DNA of 64,000 nt from Siniperca chuatsi (lineage: Eukaryota > Chordata > Actinopteri > Centrarchiformes > Sinipercidae): positions 20,161,001-20,225,000 of the forward strand of contig NC_058042.1 of NCBI RefSeq assembly GCF_020085105.1, read 5' to 3'. Made by a program: the position numbers and the translations under genes. Numbering within the stretch: the first letter of the stretch is position 1; every line of letters starts with the position of its first letter. This document shows positions 15,971-26,574 of this stretch, piece by piece. Under the pieces are notes generated by a model that worked only from the letters and a program-made list of their open reading frames with translations, was not told the DNA's origin and did no database searches.

Positions 15971-16309
15971 AGGTTGATGATACTGAGAAAGCTGCAAGCA
16001 GCAACAACAGAGGTCAACCAATCAGCCCGCTCCGAACAGGCACGTTTAGAATGGGGACTGCACTAGTAAGAAACAATTTATCAAATCATCCCAAACAGGG
16101 CTCAAAAGGGCAACCATTTTGGTCGTGAAAGAAAACAAAATTGGAAGCGTTCCATGGGGAAATTGGAATTGGCCACATTGGCACACCTAAAAGTGTCCTG
16201 GCTGTCCAGTTTGAAAGCCTACCACAGTGTCACAAATGTCTATATCCCATATAACTAAAATGATGTGCAATGGTGCTCTCTAGACTGTAAGTTAACAATT
16301 AATTATCAT

Positions 16310-17015
16310 TTTATGGCAGCTGACTGGGGCTTTTCTGTGTGGAGTTTGCATGTTCTCACTGTGCCAGCCTGGGTTTCCACAGTCCAAAGCAGGGATGGGC
16401 AAACTTTTTGACTCACGGGCCACAATGGGTTCTAAAATTTGACAGAGGGGCTGGGCCGCCCGTTCCGGCGTTGACTGCTTGCTAGCGTAGTTGGCATGCT
16501 TCGTAGCAAAGTGACGGTTGATATTGTACTCTTTGAAAACCGCGACAGTTTCTTGGCATATTAGGCATACAGCCTTTGATCGGACTTCAGTGAAAAAATA
16601 TTTTGTTGTCCACTCTGTATTAAACACTTGGCGCTCACTATCCACTTTTCTTTTCTTTGATAAGCTCATTTTTGCAGAAGGGCTCATAAGAGAAGAGAGT
16701 AATACACGCGAACAAGGTCAATGTAGCTGAAGTGCGCCATCTTTTGGGGGAACGTGGGCATTACAGGGCAAAGGTAAAATGAACAAGGTTTACCCGTACC
16801 TATTTTAATATAATTTGGTCACGTTCGGTGGGCCGGATTAATAAGCCCAACGGGCCGTGTTTGGCCCGCGGGCTGTAGTTTGCCCATGTCTGGTCCAAAG
16901 ACATGCCGGTAGATGTGTGTGAGTGAATATATTGCCTGTCTTTGTCTGTCTTTATGCGTTAGCCCTGAAATAGACAGTTTCACACCTCTCGCCCAGTGTG
17001 TGCTGGGATTTGCTT
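16310..17015. repeat. Older dispersed fish repeat split by the hAT insertion
   Basis: The left piece 16310-16389 carries tgtggagtttgcatgttctc and a cacagtccaaag end; the right piece 16901-17015 begins acatgcc and runs to ctctcgcccagtgtgtgctggg. With one copy of the 8-bp duplication removed, the two join into the well-known arrangement cacagtccaaagacatgc seen in many fish genomes. Its class is not certain. Confidence 0.65.
16390..16892 (-). mobile_element. Non-autonomous hAT (Charlie-like) with BED zinc-finger remnant
   Basis: The ends CAGGGATGGGCAAACT and AGTTTGCCCATGTCTG are inverted repeats (14 of 16 match). An identical 8-bp duplication, GTCCAAAG, flanks the element at 16382-16389 and 16893-16900. 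The minus strand from 16669 encodes MSLSKKRKVD and a BED/C2H2-type finger: CLIC, 14 residues, then HFATKH. This resembles the N-terminus of hAT-derived GTF2IRD2/ZBED-like proteins. The transposase catalytic part is missing. The reading frame runs out through the element end, so it is a transposon relic, not a host gene. Confidence 0.85.
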
Positions 17016-17612
17016 AATTGTTGTTGGGGCAGTTGCTAACGCACCTATGTTTATGGTGTGTTGCCTGTAATTTAGAGCCCTACGATGGCCTCTATTATTC
17101 ATTACAGCCACTATGTGTGGAATTTGAGAATTTCCAACTTTGGCACTCCTAAATGGGAATTTGTTTTTAAATTTAATAAAAAATAAAAAAAGACACTGAG
17201 GCAGACAGCAATGCACACCGCCTTGCAGTATTACCACATTTTTTTGCTGTTTTGAAGCTAGCATGTTTTTAAAAAAATTCTCACTTTGCCAATAAATTGC
17301 TAAATACACAATTTCCGTCGAAGCTTCAGAGATAAGAGGAAGCAACAGTGTGACAGTAGCACATGGTGTATTTGGCTATGTTGCGAAGAAACTACCAGTG
17401 TTTGGAACATATGGATCAACAGCGGAGAAGTCGATTATGCTGTAGTGGTTTGAGAAGTTTCAATGAACGTTTTAATATTTGATATTATTTTGCTGTGACT
17501 CAGTCATATTTAGAATCAATTGTAACTGTTATTGAAACATTTAGGACAGACACAATGCAAGCTTAAAGTACAAACTGGCCAATACCACATACTGGGTTTG
17601 TTTGAATCTTAA

Positions 17613-17906
17613 AAAGGGACAGTTCACCGCAAAATCAAAAGTACATATTTTTACCTTACCTGTAGTGTTATTTATCCATCTAGATTGTTTTGGTGCGAGT
17701 TGGCGAGTTTTGGAGGTATTGGCTGTAGAGATGTCTGCATTTTTTGAATATAATGGGACTATATGGCACTCTAAAACTCAACAGCAATGTCTCTTTCCAG
17801 AAATCATGACCCGGTTACTCAAAATAAACAGACATTGGTGTTGAGTTTTTCAAATGTATTTTTTTGGTGCTTTGAGCACCACAAGCTGAGTGCCATCTAG
17901 TTCCAT
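17613..17906 (+). repeat. Teleost dispersed repeat (gggacagttcacc family)
   Basis: Starts aaagggacagttcacc and contains gttatttatccatctagatt and ccagaaatcatgacccggtt. I recognise these blocks as a repeat very common in spiny-rayed fishes. The internal order is partly rearranged. Confidence 0.6.
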
Positions 17907-18050
17907 TGGCCAAGTGCAATATCCAAATCACAGAAGCTCAGAAGAATCAATATTTTGATAAAGGGTAAAATGTATGACAAAACAGCATTATAATGAAGTA
18001 CTGTAGTGGTGCAGAGATGCCCTGGCCTACAAATCTTGTTCTCCAGATGT

Positions 18051-18071
18051 AAAAAAAAAAAAAAAAAAAAA
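18051..18071. repeat. A21 homopolymer
   Basis: Uninterrupted run of A in hipk3 intron 1. Confidence 0.95.
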
Positions 18072-18119
18072 CCTGTTTGTTTGGTACACACCCCAACAAA
18101 TGTCACATCATCATGATTT

Positions 18120-18261
18120 TAATCATGTTTAATAATAGTTTTTTCAGTGAAAATGAAAACTGATGCAAAAATTATCATTCCCAGTAATCGTGAATCATAT
18201 CGCATTCGTAATATCTTTCTAAATTATCGCAATATGATTTTAACCATTTCGTGCAGCCCTA
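18120..18261. mobile_element. hAT-like terminal fragment (candidate)
   Basis: Ends in TTTCGTGCAGCCCTA; reversed, TAGGGCTGCACGAAA is a common fish hAT terminus, and the adjoining attatcgcaatatgatttt fits that family. The left end was not found. Confidence 0.4.
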
Positions 18262-18338
18262 CACCAAAACAATCTAGATGGATAAATAGCACTTCAAGAT
18301 GGGGGAATGGGTTTTCTACTTTAATCTGATAGTTCACA
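18262..18338 (-). repeat. Inverted partial copy of the repeat at 17613
   Basis: The first 30 or so bases (caccaaaacaatctagatgg...) are the reverse complement of 17660-17692. This makes an inverted pair about 570 bases apart in the pre-mRNA. Confidence 0.6.
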
Positions 18339-20169
18339 AAAATGGTAGAGGGTAACATGCTTGTCACACCAGGTTCCACAAACACACACGCGCACTCACA
18401 AACCGGCACGCCAACTACACATGGCCCACTGTTGGTGATTGGCTCACTGATCTGTGATACCCCCAACCCAATCATTCCCTTTTCTGCCTCCTTCCAAAAC
18501 ACAGAAGGAAAAAGCACACAGTTGTAGATAAACAAGTCTTATTCATGTTTCAAACCTACCATTTTTCAACCTCTACCATTTCTAATCACGCAGCAAAGTG
18601 GACTACATTATAATAAATCACAAGAGGATGGGCCCGTAAGGGCTTTACTAGAGAGAAAAATAAGTGTTTGTCCTCCCCTACCAGTGTTTCAAATCAAAAA
18701 TCTACACAGCAGGACTATAGCCATACCATATGGAGACCCAAAAACTGTGTTTTATGTGTTTTATTGCTAATAGATATAATTGATAGAAGAAAACATGAAG
18801 CAAGTTGAGTAAAAGCACAGTATCTTCAGGTTTTTTGAGATATAGCAAAGCCAAATTCAATATTGCCGAGCCACAGGCAAGTATTTTCCATGACTTACAC
18901 ATGAAATACTACACTTAATACTGTGAGTTTCGTCTCAGTGCCTGGGGAATGGAGATGTTAATTGGCTGGTCTGGAGATGGAAAGCATGCTGTCTCGTGCC
19001 AGAGTCACTAGATGGAGGGAGTCTGCACTTGGACCACTCTCACCAACTGAGACAATCAAGATGTCTAGATTTGAATACCAGCTTAGTGTAAAACAACACC
19101 CAAATTTAATTTAAAACAAAAGAACTTAACTTGGACAACCATGGCCACACAAATACAATCACTAAATGGTTAGGAGAAGTCTGACACAAGGATGTGAAGT
19201 AGACAGCCTTTGTTGTTTCAAAGGCAAAAGAATAGCAGCTGCTGCTATTATTACCATCTGAAGCCAGATACTCCCTTGGTCAGCCGTGAGGCTCCTCCCG
19301 TGGCATCGCATTACCTTCAAAGCTGTAGAACCTTACCAGCAACCTTGAGCTGCTAAGTAATTGCTCACAGTTGAACTTTTGACCCAGGCCTATGCAAAAT
19401 TAAATAGTAAGAAAATAAACACTAGACACCTGTCTACAATGAACAAATGGTACTGACTGACAAAACAAAAAGTGCCTTATGACACAGAAATAATAGTAAT
19501 AGGTGAGAGGACGAACAGATGAGGACAGTCACACCATCCACTGCATTTTCTCCCCCATTGAGAAAAAACAAATACATGCACTAATCTAATCTGTAGTCAA
19601 AGGTTATGTTTCCATTTAAATGTCATGTAAATATAAGACATTTTAAAAAAACTCAACAATAAACACTAGAATATAATATGCATCAGTGTATATTGCTGTC
19701 AGCTGAAGTAAAAGTGCAGTTAAATGGTGAGTATGGGTAAGACAATGATTTGTTTACAGTAGAAGCAGCTGAATATGGCATCTCAACATAACTGCGTATC
19801 CCAAAAAGTTCTTTCCATCAGTAATAGTCATAGGTCAGAGGCAATAGGACCTAAAGTCAGGCCAGTGTGCTGTATACACACACCCTTGCCGCAAGTCAGT
19901 CAGGAGCTGTGGCAACTAATTATGGCTATGTGGCTTGACTACACAGCTAAAAGCGAAACAGTGTTGCTGTGATCGGTTAGCTATAAATGTTAATCATCCT
20001 ACAGCATATCAAAACAAACGCATTAAACACTCACACTTTTGTATGATAACATCATCTTGCATCATGCATTCTATTAGGTAGCTGCACTTGCTGTACAAAA
20101 AGCGAACAGAATACACAAGACAATATAAAATACAACAAATGTATGAGTCCAAATGAATAGAAAAACTAA

Positions 20170-20732
20170 AGTTAGCTACCCTCACTAAAATAAACATGGA
20201 CCGTATAAGCACTGCAGAGCTCCACATGAAGGCATTCCTGCCTGTGGCCATCAAACTCTTTAATTCCTCCCTCTAAGTCAGTCTGTATGACCCTAAATCA
20301 TTAAACTGGACATTGATCATTAACATCCCTGCAATACTTGACATAATTGTGCAACATTCTGTGTTAATACTCCTGTGCAATATACCCTTTTCAGTTTAAA
20401 ATTCCCTATTTATTGATATTTATTCATACCTCTATTACTGCTGTGCAATATCCTCGGTCTCATTATAATCTTAATAAGCTACACTTAACTTGACAGTTCC
20501 TGGACAATTACTTTATACCGTATTATTATCATCATCAACCGGTAAACCCACTTTGTACTTCACATTTATTTTAATTTTATACTTATACCCACTTGGTACT
20601 TAATTTATTTTCTGACCTGTATTATATTTTTTGCTTAGTACTTCTATTCCTGTGTGCACTGACGTAAAGGCGAGCTGCTGTAACAAAAGAGTTTCCCCTC
20701 TGGGATCAATAAAGTATTTCTGATTCTGATTC
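20170..20732 (+). mobile_element. 5'-truncated L2-type LINE 3' end
   Basis: The segment ends in gggatcaataaagtatttct followed by the terminal short repeat gattctgattc, the usual 3' end of fish L2/CR1-like LINEs. Upstream, the block gcattcctgcctgtggccat resembles the C-terminus of such a reverse-transcriptase ORF. The RT core is missing. Confidence 0.7.
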
Positions 20733-21059
20733 CCTTATTATGCTACTGGAGCACAGCATAGCATCAAAGATAAGCATTGGCCCAATTAGTTATTTTTAAA
20801 AAATATATGATCCAACCCTAATGACGAATTCTGGTAAAAATGTGAATCAAGATTTTTTCCACTCCAACTGAGATTAGAAATATCTATTGTAATCCATATC
20901 TTCTTCATGCATACAATACAAGCAATATGATCATTAGCAACTGGTAAAAGTTTTTAGACAGACAGCTCATATGCAACTGCGTGAAACACTAAATTCAACT
21001 AAGTCTTTTACCTACTCTTTAGAACACTTTTGAAAAATGTTTTCCTGTGTTTAAAAAAA

Positions 21060-21420
21060 GTAAGGGATAATGTACAGCAAGCCGGTCGTAATTGCAAAAT
21101 TAACCCAGACAGGGTGATGTAGAACTAGAATCAAATTTAATTAATTTCGCAAAAATGACTGGCTCGCTGTACATTATCCTGATTATTATACAGATACTTA
21201 CTAAAGAAATCAATAATTTGACACCAAATATTGATTTAAAAATGGTTTTAAAAAAAAAAAATGCCACAGAACTTCTTTCTGCGGATTGATATGATTGGAC
21301 TTGAGAGTCTTTGATCAGAAATGCATCCATAGCAGCGGTCTGCTCCTCAGAAATAACAGACTATAGAATGCCATAATTGAACAATCAGAATCGAGTATTC
21401 AACAAAGCAGTGTAATAAAG
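21060..21420. repeat. Palindromic MITE fragment
   Basis: Arms ggataatgtacagcaagccg at 21065-21087 and its inverse at 21157-21179 pair over 23 bases with two mismatches. The following sequence to about 21420 matches a repeat I recognise from other fishes (tgatcagaaatgcatc, ttgaacaatcagaatc). Confidence 0.55.
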
Positions 21421-24400
21421 AATTGTAACTAATAAATAGCACGCCTATAGCCAGATGTAACCTGTGCCACAAAACACGGAGGCCTAGTTCAGTTATGAAG
21501 GGAGACTGCTTTCACAATGTTTGATCTGTTAGCAAACAATTTTTTTAGCACAAAATTAAGAACAGTGGGAGGAAGGCTTTGTGTAGCATTTGATTAGCAA
21601 AGCATTAATCCTTTGTTTTGCGGTGGTGAACAGAGTCATATGGCTAACTTAGGCAATAAGTAAGAGTCTCCCATAGTCTTTCAAAGGTTCCAGCTGTGGA
21701 TGTTTGAGTGGTCAGCGACAAGGATTTTCCACAGAAGTTTTCCTGGTCTTTTTGTGACGTTTCAGGTGGTTGTATCCATTTGCGGTGTTACATTTGCTTG
21801 CAAAGTAACGTAGGTGATTTTGCCATCACCGTCTTTCCACACGGCAGACTGCAGAACTTTTTTTGAAGTACAAGTAGAGCAATATTGTCAGAACTTGGGG
21901 TGTATAAATTAATTTGATCTTCCTCATCATCGCTGGTCTTGCTCGACGCAGACATATTTTTGTTGTTCCTAAGAAGATCTTTCTTTCACAGCAGTTTACC
22001 CCACTGTCTCCGATGTCTTGCCCTTAAGGGGTTAGGTCAGACTACTTGTTGTAAGGTTGGGGTCTGGGTAGATGCTCTACCATATTGTTTTCCCCCCAGT
22101 TTAAAAGAACAAACTCATTTTGGCTACTTGTGATTTAAATTTTATTTACCCAACATGACCCTGGAACATGTTTAGTTTATGAAATAATGTAATGAGGTCT
22201 TCTTCACTACTGCGCCATTCAGATAATGAAAGCAAAAGCAAGGATTGATAGTGGAAATGAAAAGCACCTACTTTGGTTCCTCTCCGCTTCCTGCTGTTGC
22301 TATCCCTTTAGCGTTAAGCAGGGGTTGCTGTCTTAACTCACAATCCCACAACCTCACTAGACACTGTGGTGCTTTGCCTGTGTCTCGTGAACATGATCTT
22401 CTATGCTCATTAGATAAAAAGGCCCTCTATTTTCTAAAGCATGTGATCACATGGTATTTCGACTGTGAACTTATGACTAGAATTTAGAAGTGTTTTCCTT
22501 GTTAGCTCCTCCACAGGCAATATACTGTACAGTTGACTATTATGCTGAAGGGTTAGTGAATGCTGTTTACAAGCACCACAAGAGTACCAGTTAGTCTAAT
22601 CACATTATTACACTTACTACACAATGTGTAGGCACATGTTGATATTACTCTATCATGGTGCACTGGATATAGCCTACATAAAGCACTGACAAAAATAACA
22701 GTGATGCATTTTGCATTCAAAGCCATCAGTCTATCACCTCTATTAAACATGTATTAACAGCTGTCACCAATGAGAATGACTTCCGGATGGGAGCCGAAAC
22801 GTCTTGAATTTGAAAACATTGTCCAGATAACTACAACTGAAACCTTTTCTACAATGGAACACTCCTGGACGAATGAGGGACTACACCGTCTAGCTGTCAC
22901 CAAGTTGCACACAGTGAAATACTACACGCCAAGCACTTACATCGATCAGCAAAGCATTGATCATAGAGTCACACAAACTGCTACACTTTTCATTAAAACA
23001 GCCATGAACACAGTAGCAGAGTGAGCTGTTTTACCTTAAACCAGATATTTTTTCCTCACCAGTTTCTAGACAAAAGAATCTATTAAAAGGTGTTATTAAA
23101 ACCCAGGGATCTGACCAGATCACTGGATGCATATAGGTTATTATGTACTGTGTGCTGGAAGAGATGTTTACATCTTGGGATATTGGACATTTTCCACCCA
23201 CCACTTTTGTGATTCATGTAAGTTACCACACATCTTTTTGTCATGGTGCTCTCCCCATAAACTCTCAATCATTCTGTTTTGTTTACTGCCTCATGTCTGT
23301 ACGCTCACCTCAAGATGACGTTACTCAGAAACCAGTCTTTAAGTTGGCCACAATGCAATACAGATAACCAGCTGCCCCAAATATAGCAGATCAGTGCGGC
23401 ATGACGTCACATGACAACCCATTCCCCAGACATATTGCCTCCTAACATTACCCACTAAAACCAATTACTGTTTGGGAAAACACTGTTTACAGATTTATTT
23501 ACTGGCCACACTGTGCTGACTTTCTGGCATTACTGGTATCATTATCACCCACAGCGTCGCTTTTGTGGCCTTACTATTGATAGGATGAGGAATGTGACAC
23601 ATGTACAGCAGATATGAGTGTCTATGTAAAGGGGAATCACAGAAACATAGCACAACAGATCTGCACTGCACTAATGGTGTTGTCTCTAAAGGTTTGCAGT
23701 ATTCACAGAAAATAACTAGATGCAGCTTCACTAAAATAAATGTTTTTAGACATAGTAGGTTGTGAAACTTGAATACAAGCCAATCTCTACTCACAAGAAT
23801 GGATATTTGAGGTATGAAGTAACTTGGACCAAATCTGAGTAAACATTAGCTGATAGCCTCTTTGGTACTATTTATATTAGAGTAGTGTTCCACATAATAA
23901 GTTTTTCAAGTAAAAACTGCAGTAATCCACTAACAAGAACTGAAACTAAAAATAGGGCAGCTACAATACATTATACTTTTTGGACCAAACTAAGCACCCA
24001 TAAGCCAAACCAGCAAAAACTTCCTTTCAGTGTCTCAGCTTAGCATAGGAAAGCAAAACAAACACCCACTATATGTTATTCATTAATTCCAGGGCATTAA
24101 AAGAAGAAGTATTACTATCATACAGGGCAGGGAAAGTACATTAACTTTTAGGTCTTCATGCCACAGTGAGTCTTGAATTTCTCTTTCCAGTTTCACCATT
24201 TTAGAAAAAAACATGAGTTTCAGTGGGGCCAGGAACTCTAAATAATGGTTCTCTGACACATAAATAGCTGGTAGCACAAACAATCTTGCCTACAATTATT
24301 TAGGATCCTTTGCTGGTGAAGTCCAGAATCTCATATAGGAGCTCAACTATTAATCCTATAGCTCCTCTTTAACACGAAACAACCACCTTCATTGTGGTGG

Positions 24401-25528
24401 ACCACAAGACAACACAGACCCAAGCTGATTATTACAGCCACGTTTAGTATGATTAACTTGACATGTATTCCAACTTTGGATTATTACACCTCTTGTCTTT
24501 CACTGTGTCACTCTGCCAAGCTAGCTAGGGTAAGATGGCAGGTAAGGGAAATTTACTTTTTTTAGCTGTGTTGGTCTTAAAATGCAAGTTGTGGTGCACT
24601 GTAACAACTTAAATCTATGAACGGGAAACCAGCCACAATGACAAAAATACTTGGCAGTATCAACGGGCACTTAAAACACGGACCGCTCTTAGTTTTCCAC
24701 CCTGATAGAGGCAAGATATTAACTAGCTTACCTAGCTAAATTAAGCACGCAGTTTTGATATGTTACCCATGATAAACACGTGTAAAAAGGAGCCGCTGAT
24801 GTCCCTTAAATACCGCTTTACAATTGCGCTAACAGTTTAATAACTGTAGTTTAGTAGCTAACAGGTGACATATCTTGTACAAAATTAGACCAAGTAGAAT
24901 CCAGCATGTGCGATTCTGTCAATTCAAAGATCTAACTATAGTAACGTTAAATTCAAAGTTTTTGTTAACCTAGTTGTGATTATGGTTGAGCGTTAACATT
25001 ATCTTGCAATGTCTAGGTTAACTAAGTCACTGAGCCAGGCGTTAGCAAGCATATGTGAAGTAATACTACACTCACAAGTTAGGTCACTCGATCCGTATTG
25101 TCCATTTAGCGTAGGTTACTGGTAGAAATATCTACTAAAGCTATGGTGGTTCACACAGTTAGTTAATGATCTAACATTAAGGAACATGTTAAAAAGAAAT
25201 CAACGGGTCGCCGTGACAACACAAACACTAGAGTGTTCAGTGCATTCACGTTCATAATTACCACCAACGTCATCGCTACCGCTGTTTGGCAGGGTAATAA
25301 AAACAATTCGCCACTAGTAAATTCATTACGGCAAAGTACTGACAGAGCTAGCTACGTACGACGCTAATGTTAAAACGGTTGAAACCTTATACATCCATAG
25401 ACAGCCAAAAGCTCGCTAGCTAAGTTTGTAGCTAAGTTAAGACTTTGTATTACGTCACATTTAAAGTATCGTTTCAAATGTTAAGACGAACTAATATCAC
25501 CATTGCCAGCCTTAACTCAACCACTTAC

Positions 25529-25640
25529 CTTCACATAGAGTCACTATAAGTATAATCCAGGGCTTCTCTGAACATGTTACGGACTTATAAATCCATACCA
25601 TGCACAGTTCGCCTGCATTGCTGCCATCTTGTCCTAGACG
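25529..25640 (-). other. hipk3: Candidate non-coding exon 1 and promoter-proximal region of hipk3
   Basis: On the minus strand a perfect AG/GTAAGT donor ends a putative exon at 25529. About 95-105 bases upstream, at 25622-25632, is CAAGATGGCAG in sense orientation, a YY1-type element that commonly sits just downstream of vertebrate start sites. The DNA from 25620 to 25850 is richer in CpG than its surroundings. Mammalian HIPK3 has a non-coding first exon, with the ATG at the start of exon 2. The transcription start itself is inferred, not seen. Confidence 0.4.
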
Positions 25641-26574
25641 ACAGGAAGGGAGAGCTCGCTCTCGGTAACGACACCATCTCCCACATTTTAAACATTAAAT
25701 AACTCCTGCTTATGAGCGTCCAGAAACACCACACCGAGCCCAGGTTGTAGCTACAGAGTTCAATGTCGTCTCCTTCCTCTTTGGGCAAAGTAGCCCATGT
25801 CTGAAAGGGTGTCCGTTACCCCGACTAGACGTACGGTCCCGCAGCTCTGCCCAGCCTCTAACATGTCCCTTTTCTCTAGCAACTGCAAGCAAATGTTTGT
25901 GAACTGACGGCATTGGCCAGACCAGAGTAATCGATCAGCGAACAGATACATTCACAAAGACTCAGGATTCAGGTATATTCATGTCGAAGACAATACAATA
26001 CAATGCGATACAGTACAATACAATAGAGAAAAATTGGAGAAAATATCTTCATAAGAAAAGCCAATATATAGTAAACATATGCTGAGAAGATACACACTGT
26101 GTATATACCTAAAGACAAAATATGGAAATGTTAAATAATGTGTATTTAAAAGGATGAGCGGAATAAAGGAATGGACTTCTGTCATCAGAGGCGTTACAGT
26201 GTACATTTGACTTATTCATTATTCACTATTGACTGCCCTGCAAGTTGATTTAAAAAACGATGATGGGAAGACAATCACATCCTCCAGATAGTCTCCTTAC
26301 TGAACCAAACCTGAAAGTCCTGCATTAGAATACAGGGTTGAAAAGGCTTTATATGTAATAACAATGAGTGGTAAGGGGATCAACTGAAAATAGCTTCTAT
26401 TGATAAGTGTTGATAACTGATTGCTCAAAGGTGTACAAAAATGTAATAAAAATTCTAAGGCCATGTACAATATCAGTAGGGTGACTCCATTGATCGGTTT
26501 CAGAAATTTGCTTCATATTCGAAAATACAATGGCAGAACGGAATGATAATAATCCATAACAATTCATTTTCTTA
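25641..26574. other. Intergenic stretch upstream of hipk3
   Basis: The first 250 bases are moderately CpG-containing and probably belong to the hipk3 promoter. From 26030 to 26574 the sequence is AT-rich, with nothing I can name. Confidence 0.5.
25960..26025. repeat. Short AATAC-type pentamer repeat
   Basis: Imperfect repetition of the unit acaat/gatac between about 25988 and 26025. Confidence 0.5.

Noticed and set aside
16292..16687. 131-codon minus-strand ORF as a host BED-finger gene
   Set aside because: It lies inside a hAT element with target duplications and runs out through the element end into flanking repeat.
22770..22890. Stretch with gagccgaaacgtcttgaatt as a remnant of a Penelope-like or other retroelement
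   Set aside because: The wording is familiar from fish genomes, but the piece is too short and decayed to assign.
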